Counted from the stretch's first letter, positions 24,601 through 30,999 are shown. The stretch: 40,278 nt of DNA from VGMD01 sp964552055 (GCA_964552055.1 CAZKFL010000018.1:1-40278), one strand, 5' to 3'. The notes: a model not told the origin generated them from the sequence alone. Numbers and translations: made by a program.

Positions 24601-24873
24601 ATGTATAATGAAAATGAGGAAGCACCTATCCCAGGACAAGGATTTTTTATATTTTATAAGGGTAAACTGATTAAAGATTGTCAGGATGGTGAACCTAATT
24701 TAGTGGCCAAATTCCCAGAAGTAATTGAAAAGGCTGATGATATTGAATTTATATGCTGTCAGCGAGAGGATATTGAGATTGTTAAGATCTGGGTAGCAGG
24801 GAGATATTCAGTCCACTTGCCGCCTTCAGGGACAACTCTACTTCAAGCTGGAGCGGGTCAATCAGGATTATAA
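21664..24873 (+). CDS. 1069-residue protein with tandem beta-grasp/ubiquitin-like repeats
   Basis: No known family is recognised over the whole protein. Residues 1-520 include a Gly/Cys-rich start (SGIGGAGCGGNHWFF), a helical region to about 200 and two beta-rich segments (about 215-330 and 395-480). From about 530 to 1045 there are five units of 80-115 residues. Several open with 'TFDxxGIN' (608, 819; variant TLDEGGIKN at 714). Two share YPNMxIxxF (about 654 and 764), and most have a 'FFxNGKxLxND'-like strand-turn (about 564, 660, 890, 1005). Unit 1 (SLKARIKRELGF, then LYSNGFLL) resembles ubiquitin's helix and strand 3. No signal peptide or membrane helix is present. AAAGGAG precedes the ATG. 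It may be a secreted effector; that is inference. Confidence 0.7.
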   Translation: MTSGIGGAGCGGNHWFFQEAGSFVIEKGPSIDRTELFSNSCELRGPYYSLKKILDPGWFKLVVDVAIEEVAEALLRHPHLFPFLASQLDGEKKLSKSELVSYFYAKFFLNLQACEVIWADAAREKGTSIGRGITDLRFLIRDLGPAFCIKPSNRVDPHIQLKLVTDPFLERLIRNAANYAFDQSCPVDIAGNDFSESLKRIEDITLRYQTVLLPALPGKFTEFEIEAYTYGSNALILILQPESGDEGYRRVSAQYVSGKTKVNLSIRDDEGNATFFAVSPKKEDDTFTRVPFDGLGLGGTDEFTLDELLKKGYLVIEIPIKFSSTGLAKIKEEKRMLFEKGLGLLENRLLAQRSVADKLKDCIDPRRIKRREDRKGVKGAGGPSSSYEISSPLTEKLFHAMKTTVGIGSVKGVYDAKLSHADYSWDDTKIPTITIFEVNAATEPRHVDEKFVSQIIFQSLGLYAREGGKSVGATTSLYQELPPVRSNVAALKADDLESEEGERLLVQMHPKQVRMSEDGKVSFSSLDLESKEIEILPGETVVSLKARIKRELGFVDADINVNLYSNGFLLNNHDVITSKKSLELKSSLDVFISESSESVLLAPIPLCTFDRTGINHIHDHHVGDIVNTDLLFNGEGDLLRKIKWFERMNLSLFYPNMQISFFCETKLLANEADFREAFVSGKKIDAYLSELSTSDHFNPVDLNEVAPTPEDLVVTLDEGGIKNISASFSQIAIDLGSLELYLSLSNDEKKELYIRRFQGIYPNMDIMIFGPNEAGESKWLFFEKDKKPVLPSFYESIPYEKPAFNLKSSPKSDRTLFFITFDNKGINAADYSSHPFINNFEHTLGYSRLEDPFKFIEEEISVYSSDFKSHFFCNGKKLENDRIALEKYNLGFEIDFILEVGDFYDLKYQSKPIETKPLSLALPVSAPVAVPAESLKPKLPTAISVNFVHYYDGSFTVLNSDVKIRWPRSNSLPVSFLEEMYNENEEAPIPGQGFFIFYKGKLIKDCQDGEPNLVAKFPEVIEKADDIEFICCQREDIEIVKIWVAGRYSVHLPPSGTTLLQAGAGQSGL

Positions 24874-24892
24874 TACCTGAATTTCGGTCTTT

Positions 24893-24925
24893 ATCTTGTC
24901 GGGGAAGTTTCTTCTCTGACAAGAT
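24893..24925 (+). terminator. Long hairpin after the 1069-residue protein
   Basis: ATCTTGTCGGGGAAG and CTTCTCTGACAAGAT pair over 15 positions (two as G-U in RNA) with a three-base loop. No U-tract follows, because a family A repeat begins four bases later; the repeat may have displaced it. Confidence 0.6.
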
Positions 24926-24928
24926 CTA

Positions 24929-24996
24929 TACTGCTCATGTTTCAAAAATTGGTTTTTTCTTCGTCATAAATCCTCATTTTTGAACCTCTCTCATTA
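24929..24996 (+). mobile_element. MITE-like repeat, family A, short form, encoding the end of the trmH-type gene
   Basis: A 68-bp version consisting almost only of the two terminal inverted repeats: TACTGCTCATGTTTCAAAAA at one end and CATTTTTGAACCTCTCTCAT then TA at the other. Read on the minus strand it supplies the last ~17 codons and the stop of the adjacent RNA methyltransferase. Confidence 0.7.
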
Positions 24997-25700
24997 TAGT
25001 GATAGAGGATAATACCGCAAGCGACTGCCACATTTAAACTATCTACAATGGGATCAATCGGAATTTTAACCTGAATTAGTGCGGCATCAAGAATATTTTG
25101 GTCAATACCTGTTGATTCTCTACCAAAAATAAAATAAGGGTCTTTAGGCAATATTAGTTGATCTAGGGGAATGCTCTGATTGCTTAAAGAAGTGGCAACA
25201 CCTTGTTTGTCCTTTAGAAGAAGGGGTAAGTCGCTCGTGATATGAATTTTCATTTGAAAAATAGTGCCCCGTGAGACTTTGATTGTCCTTCTTAAGTAAG
25301 GAGGAGATGTGTATGCATCAACAATTAAATTTCGGATGCCAAAGGCTACAGCATTTCGCATAATTGCCCCCACATTTTCTGGATCGACTATGCCATTCAG
25401 AACAAGAGATGGCCCATGCATTTCATCCAAGGGAGTATTCGGTGGTTTAACTCCAATAGCCATAATCCCTTGATGCATTTTATAACCTGTAATTTTCTGG
25501 AGTTCTTCCTGCGTTGCAATTTCTATTTTGACACCAGCTGGAATCGTCAATTTTGGAATGTATCTTTCTTCCATTAGAAGAGAAATCACCTTTAAATTGC
25601 TTTTAAAAAGAGCCTTTACAACTTCTTCCCCTTCCGCAATAAAATGAGATCCTAGATCACGCAGGCTTGAATACGAGGAATATTTATCGTCTAGATGCAT
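24942..25700 (-). CDS. TrmH/SpoU-family RNA 2'-O-methyltransferase
   Basis: SPOUT-class methyltransferase with all three family motifs: motif 1 NGIVDPENVGAIMRNAVAFG (about 100-119) including the catalytic-loop Asn and Arg, motif 2 YFIFGRESTGI (about 189-199) and motif 3 IPIDPIVDSLNVAVACGI (about 213-230), which forms the deep trefoil knot that binds SAM. An N-terminal substrate-binding domain (FIAEGEEVVKAL...) precedes it. The protein methylates a 2'-OH in rRNA or tRNA; which one is not decidable. The C-terminal ~17 residues after YHYNERGS are encoded by a family A repeat, so the natural C-terminus has been replaced. AGGG lies near the ATG. Confidence 0.9.
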   Translation of the reverse strand: MHLDDKYSSYSSLRDLGSHFIAEGEEVVKALFKSNLKVISLLMEERYIPKLTIPAGVKIEIATQEELQKITGYKMHQGIMAIGVKPPNTPLDEMHGPSLVLNGIVDPENVGAIMRNAVAFGIRNLIVDAYTSPPYLRRTIKVSRGTIFQMKIHITSDLPLLLKDKQGVATSLSNQSIPLDQLILPKDPYFIFGRESTGIDQNILDAALIQVKIPIDPIVDSLNVAVACGIILYHYNERGSKMRIYDEEKTNF

Positions 25701-25720
25701 TAGGCCCTACTTATATGATA

Positions 25721-25933
25721 TACTGCTCGTGTTTCAAAAATTGGTTTTTTCTTCGTCATAACTCTCCATCTTTAAATTTGTCTCGTGTCCCACTAAAAAG
25801 TATCCACGGGACACTTTTTTTAACGCGGGCCACTTCTAGTTCAAATAGCACTTTGCCTGAGACAAAAGCTTCGTTTAATTCAAATCTAAGGATTTTTGAC
25901 TTGAAAATTCCCAATTTTGAATCCCTCTCAGTA
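25721..25933 (+). mobile_element. MITE-like repeat, family A, copy 2 (long form)
   Basis: A 213-bp element beginning TACTGCTCGTGTTTCAAAAA and ending CCAATTTTGAATCCCTCTCA then GTA, with TA at both ends. The interior carries a terminator-like stem and shares blocks with 19389-19565 and 38043-38253. Its right TA is also the left end of the adjoining family B element. Confidence 0.78.
25785..25822 (+). terminator. Terminator inside the family A repeat
   Basis: GTGTCCC (25785-25791) pairs with GGGACAC (25808-25814) and is followed by eight T residues. The equivalent part of the copy at 38043 has a different stem (AAAAACTTT/AAAGTTTTT, 38116-38138) with a T-run, so terminator-like capacity seems preserved while the stem changes. 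Confidence 0.65.
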
Positions 25934-26106
25934 TATACTCGTTCCAATTCAAAGCCCCTATTTTTCTTTGCACAATCCTTTTATTTTGATTTTGCGCTCT
26001 CGGGCCGTCTTCAAACAGGGCCCTCGCTTGCAATCGGCTATGCCTAATCAAACTAAAATGATTCTTTTTCGAAAAATCTAGTACTTTGAAATGTCACGAG
26101 TATATA
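25932..26106. mobile_element. MITE-like repeat, family B, copy 2
   Basis: A 175-bp element bounded by TATATACTCGT at the left and its inverse at the right. The arms also share TTCAAAG, ATTTTTC and an AATC-TTTTA block in mirrored order. It directly follows the family A element, reproducing the A-B junction seen at 10319. Confidence 0.72.
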
Positions 26107-26199
26107 AATTATAGATATTCGAGAGAGAATTTAGCCACCTAAATCGAAAATGATATTTATAAGAGAGGTTTAAAAATAAGGAATTTCCCTGCCTTGTGA

Positions 26200-26226
26200 T
26201 TGACAAGTGCAGTGGGTTTCTACTAT
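26200..26226 (+). promoter_or_regulatory. Candidate promoter of the secreted protein at 26251
   Basis: TTGACA (26200-26205) is followed after 15 bases by TACTAT (26221-26226), or after 18 bases by TATTCT. The TTG inside the -35 box could be mistaken for a start codon of the same frame. Confidence 0.4.
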
Positions 26227-26250
26227 TCTCTTACAACATTGAGGGTCAAA

Positions 26251-26850
26251 ATGTTTAAACGAAGTCTATTCTTTCTATGTGTAGTTTTAGTAACTTTGGT
26301 ACCTTCTTTAGCGCTCCCTGCAGAAACGGTAGATTTTGTAATTTCTTCCTATAACCATCCCCATATCCTTACAGGTTTTGAAACTGCTTTTCTCAACACC
26401 AATCTAGAGACCGTAATTGTTCTTAGTGATGGTTCTCAATGGATTGTTAGAAGTAGGAGTGTTGAAAAAGTGCCTGGAGGCATTTTTGCTAATTGGAAAC
26501 TAGGGGATGAAGTCAGAATTAAAGATAGACTGCCCGAAGAGTATGAAGGTGCATTTATTTTAAAAAACACTAGAAATAATGCAGTGTGCCTCGTTGATTT
26601 AGACTTTGATTCTTTAGGCCAAATAACAGATAATCATATCGATAAGGTAGACCAAAACGGATATGCCCTTATCACTCAAAATGGATTAGAATTTGTATTT
26701 GGTTGGTTAGGTGCCTGTATTACTCAACATTGGCAAGCAGATGATTTGATTATTATTAATAAAAGTAGCTATTCACGCAGAGAGGATTATTTGCTGATTA
26801 ATGCGAGCAGTGGAGAGAGTGCATGGGGCAGTTTGATTGATTGGAAATAA
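26251..26850 (+). CDS. Secreted protein, unknown function
   Basis: I chose the ATG at 26251 because it begins a clear signal peptide (FKRSLFFLCVVLVTLVPSLA, cleavage near ALPA-ET) and has GAGGG six bases upstream. The mature ~175 residues are beta-rich, with repeated 'VLSDGSQWIV' and 'ITQNGLEFVFGWLG' type strands, Trp-containing turns (FANWKLGDEV, ITQHWQADDLII) and LINASSGESAWGSLIDWK at the end. The pattern 'ng..W.v......k...W..GD.v.i......' occurs twice, suggesting two related beta domains. No enzyme motif is seen. It is probably periplasmic. Confidence 0.7.
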   Translation: MFKRSLFFLCVVLVTLVPSLALPAETVDFVISSYNHPHILTGFETAFLNTNLETVIVLSDGSQWIVRSRSVEKVPGGIFANWKLGDEVRIKDRLPEEYEGAFILKNTRNNAVCLVDLDFDSLGQITDNHIDKVDQNGYALITQNGLEFVFGWLGACITQHWQADDLIIINKSSYSRREDYLLINASSGESAWGSLIDWK

Positions 26851-26985
26851 ATTTTTCTGAAATAAGTGTTTTACGAGAATTTTTTTTGATTTAAATTCTA
26901 TATCAATTGTTTAAAACTCGGCTGAATTCTTGTAACTTAGTGAGAAAGGTTGTATGATAAACACAACTTTAGTTAGTGAAAATAT

Positions 26986-27537
26986 ATGGTTTTTCTTAAA
27001 ACAGATCGACTTATTCTTCGTCTGCCGAATAAATCTGACAGTGTTCATTTTCAAGCTTTTGATGAACGAAATGTAGATCATATGTCCCAATGGAGATCAG
27101 CAACTGGAGAGCCAAAAAAAGATCATAAAACTCAGATAATACAATGGGAAAAAGAGTTTAAAGAAGGCAAATCCATTCGGTTTCTATTATTTCTGAAAGA
27201 CCGGCATGAAGATGAAATCGTTGGTTTCTGTAATTTTTCTCAGATCTTTCGAGGTCCTTTTCAAGCTTGTTATCTGGGCTATCATATCGATGCAGCCTAT
27301 CAAGGAAAAGGACTTATGTCAGAAGCTGTGGCAAAGGCTACTGAATATATGTTTGAAACGCAAAATCTCCATCGGATAATGGCCAATTATATGCCTTCAA
27401 ATGAAAGAAGTGCTCGACTCCTCCATAGACTTGGATTTGTGATTGAGGGGTACGCCAAAAAGTACCTGCTTATTAACGGGCAATGGGAAGATCATATTCT
27501 AACTTCTTTGACAAGCAAACTCTTGCGGGAAGTATGA
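26986..27537 (+). CDS. rimJ: RimJ/RimL-type GNAT N-acetyltransferase
   Basis: The 183-residue protein has the RimJ layout: an N-terminal LKTDRLILRLPNKSDS (5-20), GFCNFSQIFRGPFQACYLGY (about 86-105), the acetyl-CoA-binding YQGKGLMSEAV (about 108-118, Q/RxxGxG/A motif), and NLHRIMANYMPSNERSARLL (about 129-148) leading to HRLGFVIEG. These features match the acetyltransferase acting on the N-terminal alanine of ribosomal protein S5, though other N-terminal substrates are possible. No strong Shine-Dalgarno sequence precedes the ATG. Its stop overlaps the ATG of the next reading frame (ATGA at 27534-27537). Confidence 0.85.
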   Translation: MVFLKTDRLILRLPNKSDSVHFQAFDERNVDHMSQWRSATGEPKKDHKTQIIQWEKEFKEGKSIRFLLFLKDRHEDEIVGFCNFSQIFRGPFQACYLGYHIDAAYQGKGLMSEAVAKATEYMFETQNLHRIMANYMPSNERSARLLHRLGFVIEGYAKKYLLINGQWEDHILTSLTSKLLREV

Positions 27538-28233
27538 CAAAAGAGCCTAAAAAAGTGATTGAAAAAGCGTTTAAATTTTTCCTTAATTCTGATAGAATTG
27601 CAATCTAAAAACGCCTTACAAGTGAGAAATTGTTTGTTAACAGATGGAGAATCCACAGCCCTAAAAAATTCTTTGATGTTTTTGCATGTAAGTGAGTTAA
27701 AGGATTTGGCCGTAAAGCTCTATCTTGTAGACAAAGGAAATAAGATGGCGCTTATTATGCGTATTTTGCATTTCCTCCACACTGGCAAAAAGCTAGCAGT
27801 TCCAAAGTTTCCTGAAAAATCGCGTGCTATGCGAGGGCAAATTTACCCTATACACTCAAGTGCTTTAATGTTAAAAGGGTCATATAAAAATGATTTGAAA
27901 ACACGTCTTTTTTTTAAACAATTGCTTGGAGATCATTTTCATTTTACGGCATATGGTATCGATTGGTTAAATGAAAGGTGGATGCAAGGAAATCCTCCCA
28001 CCTATCAAGAATTCGCCAGAATGTGGCAAGAGGAGCATGAAAGGCGTAAGAATGTGCCAGCAGCTCCTAAAGAGGAATGGGCCTATATCAACTTTGTACA
28101 AAATTTTTTACAGAACTCATTGGAAGCTTCACGAGAATGTATTAATCATGCATGGGAATGCGAACGTCAAAAGCACAAAGCTAATATAAATGCTTGGCTT
28201 GAAGAAAAGAAATCAGTGATTTGGACTATCTAA
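27534..28233 (+). pseudogene. SAP-motif protein, probably frameshifted near its N-terminus
   Basis: The longest frame (27559-28233) would start at a TTG with no Shine-Dalgarno element. A better start is the ATG at 27534, which overlaps the rimJ stop and has GGGAAG upstream, but that frame encodes TKEPKKVIEKAFKFFLNS and stops at 27608. A +1 shift near 27600 (a TCTAAAAACG run) would join the two frames. Residues about 35-70 of the long frame (HVSELKDLAVKLYLVDKGNK, then ALIMRIL) match the SAP helix-extended loop-helix DNA-binding motif. The rest is helical and Trp-rich, without a known domain. Either a recent frameshift or a misread base is possible. Confidence 0.55.
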
Positions 28234-28857
28234 TTAATTCATCAAAGTAGTGGAAAGTATTTGGGCTAACCATTTCTCGTATTCTTCAGGCGTCCAGCCT
28301 TGTTCAATTACCAACATGCGGTACATATCACGCCCAGTAAATGCCCATAAAATATCTCTAGCCTGATTGACACTCAGATTTTTTGAGAGAGATTTTTCTT
28401 TTGCCATTGCCTTTATAGTTATTGCTTGTCTGGCATATCGACGCATTTCCTTTTCCTTTTCGAGTTCTTTGAATTCAGGTGCCAAAACAGTAGCGCCTCG
28501 GAAAACTTCCATTTGCGTTCTTTCGGCATCATATATTTGACGTGCTATCATGGCCGAATAGAGTAAGCGCTCTTTTGGAGAGGCAGCTTCCTTGCTTTTT
28601 TCAACAAGCGCTTCAAATTTGTCTTGAGGTAAGACTTCGTCCATTAGTGCCCGAAGCACGCCACGCTTAGATTGAAAAAGTGAATAAACAGTAGGGATTG
28701 AAACTGTAGCGGTGAGCGCTATTTTTTCAATGGTTACAAATTCAAATCCCTCAGATTCAAAAAGATTCTTTGCGGCAATCAGGATGCGTGACCTAGTGTC
28801 TGCTGCCTGTGCGGTTCTTGATGTAGAGTTGTAAGGTCTTTTTTTGATATTTGACAT
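28234..28857 (-). CDS. TetR/AcrR family transcriptional regulator
   Basis: The 207-residue protein has a classic TetR N-terminal DNA-binding domain: TRSRILIAAKNLFESEGFEF (about 21-40), then a helix-turn-helix with TIEKIALTATVSIPTVYSLF (about 42-61) and QSKRGVLRALM. The C-terminal ligand-binding part is helical and specific to this subfamily. It is divergent from the SnoaL-like gene at 28915, and a 26-bp palindrome sits in the shared promoter directly before its own ATG, suggesting autoregulation. Its ATG lacks a Shine-Dalgarno sequence and lies at the expected transcription start, so the mRNA may be leaderless. It abuts the convergent SAP gene. Confidence 0.9.
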   Translation of the reverse strand: MSNIKKRPYNSTSRTAQAADTRSRILIAAKNLFESEGFEFVTIEKIALTATVSIPTVYSLFQSKRGVLRALMDEVLPQDKFEALVEKSKEAASPKERLLYSAMIARQIYDAERTQMEVFRGATVLAPEFKELEKEKEMRRYARQAITIKAMAKEKSLSKNLSVNQARDILWAFTGRDMYRMLVIEQGWTPEEYEKWLAQILSTTLMN

Positions 28858-28879
28858 ATTGAATATAGTTTACTATAAT
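28851..28879 (+). promoter_or_regulatory. Consensus sigma-70 promoter of the SnoaL-like gene
   Basis: TTGACA (28851-28856) and TATAAT (28874-28879) match consensus at all 12 positions with 17-base spacing. The -35 box overlaps the tetR start codon region. Confidence 0.8.
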
Positions 28880-28883
28880 CAAT
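28858..28883. promoter_or_regulatory. 26-bp palindromic TetR operator candidate
   Basis: ATTGA-a-TATAGT, then a central TT, then ACTATA-a-TCAAT is a dyad with one non-pairing position per arm. It fills the promoter spacer and the -10 box of the SnoaL-like gene, so a bound repressor would exclude RNA polymerase. On the other strand it covers the tetR -10 (TAAACT, spaced 17 bases from TTGACA at 28890-28895). Confidence 0.75.
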
Positions 28884-28914
28884 TAAGATTGTCAAAAACA
28901 AAAAGGAGACAGCG

Positions 28915-29265
28915 ATGAAAGACACCCTAGCTATAGCAGTAGCGTATTACACGGCTCTTGGAAATAAAAATATTGAGGAAGTAAAAAAATATCTACACCC
29001 AGATATTCAGTTCACTGATCCTCAAGAAGAGGTTTCAGGTATAGACACCGTGCTTAAAGCGGCACAAGGATTCATGGGTATTTTTAAAATTCTAACAATC
29101 CGTGCAAAGTTTAGTTCAGAAGATCAGGCGATGATCGTTTATGATGTAGAGATTCCTAACTTTTCTAAGGCTCTTCGCGCCGCCTCACTTTTAAGTTTTA
29201 AAGGCGGGCTTATTTCCAAAATAGAACTCATCTATGACACTCGATGTTTTGTAGAAGGGAAGTAG
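28915..29265 (+). CDS. SnoaL-like / NTF2-fold protein
   Basis: The 116-residue protein fits the NTF2-like cone fold of SnoaL-like proteins: a helical start AIAVAYYTALGNKNIEEVKK (6-25) followed by YLHPDIQFTDPQEEVSG (about 26-42), helix DTVLKAAQGFM and a curved sheet ending FKGGLISKIELIYD (about 95-108). Family members include small enzymes and ligand-binding proteins; no catalytic assignment is possible. AAGGAG lies seven bases before the ATG. It has a consensus promoter overlapped by a TetR operator candidate, so it is probably induced when TetR releases its ligand-responsive site. An incomplete family A repeat follows six bases after the stop. Confidence 0.82.
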   Translation: MKDTLAIAVAYYTALGNKNIEEVKKYLHPDIQFTDPQEEVSGIDTVLKAAQGFMGIFKILTIRAKFSSEDQAMIVYDVEIPNFSKALRAASLLSFKGGLISKIELIYDTRCFVEGK

Positions 29266-29270
29266 ATGCA

Positions 29271-29301
29271 GAAAAAACCAAATTTTGAAACACGAGCAGT
29301 A
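29271..29301 (-). repeat. Family A half element
   Basis: GAAAAAACCAAATTTTGAAA then CACGAGCAGTA is one terminal repeat of family A in minus orientation. No second arm is found, so only one end survives. Confidence 0.6.
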
Positions 29302-29442
29302 TACGAAAATTTTACGAATTTGACTAAACAAAATTGCAGTAAAAGTATTATAATTTTTCTGTAGTTAATGCTACTGTACTGTGATTCATAGAGAGTTAGT
29401 GTCCAAAGGGTGTTAGTCAATTAATAGCAGAGGAAAATTTTA

Positions 29443-29949
29443 GTGGAACAAGAAATGCAAAGAGAGGCGATCTCAAAGCCAGAAATCAAACTAGTTGGCA
29501 TTTGCGTACGGACAAGTAATAAACAAGAACTGGATAAGATAAAAGGAAAGATTTTTCCATGCATTCAGAGGTATTTTCACGGCGCTCTTTTTGAAAAAAT
29601 TCCAAATCGAATGAAGCCTGGAACAACCTTCTGTGCTTATACAGATTATGAAACTGATTATACAGGACCGTATACATATTTTGTTGGTGAAGAAGTTACG
29701 TCGTTTGACCGTCCTTTGCCAGAAGGATTTGAGAAGCTAGTAATTCCGAGCCACCAGTATGTGAAATTTACAACAAGCCCTGCCCCTATGCCAGATGTAA
29801 TTGTCAACGCGTGGAAAAAAATTTGGGATATGTCCTCAAAAGAGATGGGTGGCAAGCGAAGTTATAAAACAGATTTTGAAATTTATGACGAAAGAGCAGC
29901 GGATCATCAGAGCATTGTCTTGGATGTATACATAGGAATTGACCCTTAA
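29443..29949 (+). CDS. GyrI-like / AraC effector-binding domain protein
   Basis: The 168-residue protein matches the stand-alone effector-binding fold of GyrI/SOUL-type proteins: KLVGICVRTSNKQ (about 15-27), an internal AYTDYETDYTGPYTYFVGEE (about 65-84) where the family has 'Y.dye.d..g.y.y..G..v', PLPEGFEKLVIPSHQYVKFT (about 91-110), and the C-terminal TDFEIYDER with a final strand IVLDVYIGI. Such domains bind hydrophobic small molecules or, as in GyrI, inhibit gyrase. There is no DNA-binding domain. The start is GTG at 29443 with AGAGGA nine bases upstream. Confidence 0.82.
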   Translation: MEQEMQREAISKPEIKLVGICVRTSNKQELDKIKGKIFPCIQRYFHGALFEKIPNRMKPGTTFCAYTDYETDYTGPYTYFVGEEVTSFDRPLPEGFEKLVIPSHQYVKFTTSPAPMPDVIVNAWKKIWDMSSKEMGGKRSYKTDFEIYDERAADHQSIVLDVYIGIDP

Positions 29950-30036
29950 TTGCTTTCAATAATGGCCTTTTGAATATCTCAGATTTGATATGATTCAATT
30001 TTTTGTTAAAATGTTTTTAATTTAGGGGTTTAAAGC

Positions 30037-30819
30037 ATGTTATGGGATAAAGCTTTTCTACATAAGTTTGATAAGAATATTATAGGAAAATTTTCTTATC
30101 TTCCGTCACATATTCAATCGATGAAAGTAAGCCTCACAAATCACTTGGTTTTGGTAGATAGCCAGTTGCCATGCGATATGTTTAATATTTTGTGTTGTGA
30201 GGGTGCCGTAGAACTTTCTCTTATTTGTGAGAATATAAACCATTTCAGGGCAAAGAAATTGCCATATGCATTTTGGATAGGGTTTGAAGATGAACCTTCC
30301 TGGCTAGAGAGTGAATTGCAAAAATTAGGACTAATTACTGATGAAATGGAATGGGCTATGGTTTGCGATGTAAGTAAATGTCAAGAAGAGATCGACCCTT
30401 TTGATGTTAGAAAAATTATTGACCGAAATGGCATTTCGGATTTAATTCACGTCATGAAAGGGATTTTCCCAATACAGGAACACAGTGCAATCGAGTCATT
30501 CTACCTCCAATCGGAAGAAAGTATCCTCTCAGCTGATTCTCAGCTTACATTTTTTGTTGGGTATGAAAGTGCAGAGCCCGTCTCTCTAGTTTCTGTCTAC
30601 TTTGAGGAGGGGATTGCTTCAATATTTGATGTGATTGTTTTGCCTAACATGCGTGGAAGAGGTTTAGGGAAATTAATGACTCAAAGAGGTATGTTAGAAG
30701 CAAAGGCCAAAGGTTTTGATAGATGCATTCTAACTGCAACCAATGATGCAAAATACCTATATCACAAGCTTGGATTTGTGGATCTGAAAACGATGAAAGT
30801 TTATCACGAACAGTCATAA
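30037..30819 (+). CDS. GNAT family N-acetyltransferase
   Basis: The 260-residue protein has a C-terminal GNAT domain: FFVGYESAEPVSLVSVYFEE (about 170-189), IFDVIVLPNMRGRGLGKLMT with the acetyl-CoA-binding R-G-R-G-L-G loop (about 195-214) and LTATNDAKYLYHKLGFV (about 231-247). The N-terminal ~110 residues (with WIGFEDEPSWLESELQKLGL) form a second, weakly conserved half, as in two-domain GNATs. The substrate is unknown. TTTAGGGG lies upstream of the ATG. It stands alone between the GyrI-like gene and a truncated family A repeat. Confidence 0.82.
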   Translation: MLWDKAFLHKFDKNIIGKFSYLPSHIQSMKVSLTNHLVLVDSQLPCDMFNILCCEGAVELSLICENINHFRAKKLPYAFWIGFEDEPSWLESELQKLGLITDEMEWAMVCDVSKCQEEIDPFDVRKIIDRNGISDLIHVMKGIFPIQEHSAIESFYLQSEESILSADSQLTFFVGYESAEPVSLVSVYFEEGIASIFDVIVLPNMRGRGLGKLMTQRGMLEAKAKGFDRCILTATNDAKYLYHKLGFVDLKTMKVYHEQS

Positions 30820-30852
30820 GGAATAACCTGTGATGGTGTCACCTTTGCGTTA

Positions 30853-30926
30853 TACAGCTCGTGTCCCACTAGAAAGTGTCAAAAGGATATTTTTTTTAAG
30901 GCAGGCCACTTCTAGTGTGCAAAATT
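30853..30926 (+). repeat. Family A element with internal deletion
   Basis: TACAGCTCGTG joins directly to TCCCACTAGAAAGTG, whereas the long form at 25721 has about 55 bases between the two CTCGTGT sequences. The interior GGCCACTTCTAGTG block follows. The deletion is explained by recombination between the CTCGTGT repeats of the long form. The right terminal repeat is missing. Confidence 0.6.
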
Positions 30927-30999
30927 TGCATAATCCTTGCTTAGCAGAAATCAATCTGATATCTTCCGATTTAGGGAATATATATTTTTTGATTTGTTG

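Larger units (their letters stand above)
25701..26250. other. Non-coding interval filled by an A-B repeat composite
   Basis: Of 550 bases, about 385 are the abutting family A and B elements (25721-26106). The rest is the promoter and leader of the secreted protein at 26251. A 126-codon open frame at 25667-26047 runs through the repeats without a ribosome-binding site and is not regarded as a gene. Confidence 0.65.

Noticed and set aside
25667..26047. A 126-codon plus-strand frame
   Set aside because: It runs from the methyltransferase start through both repeat elements without a ribosome-binding site; it contains no protein-like pattern.
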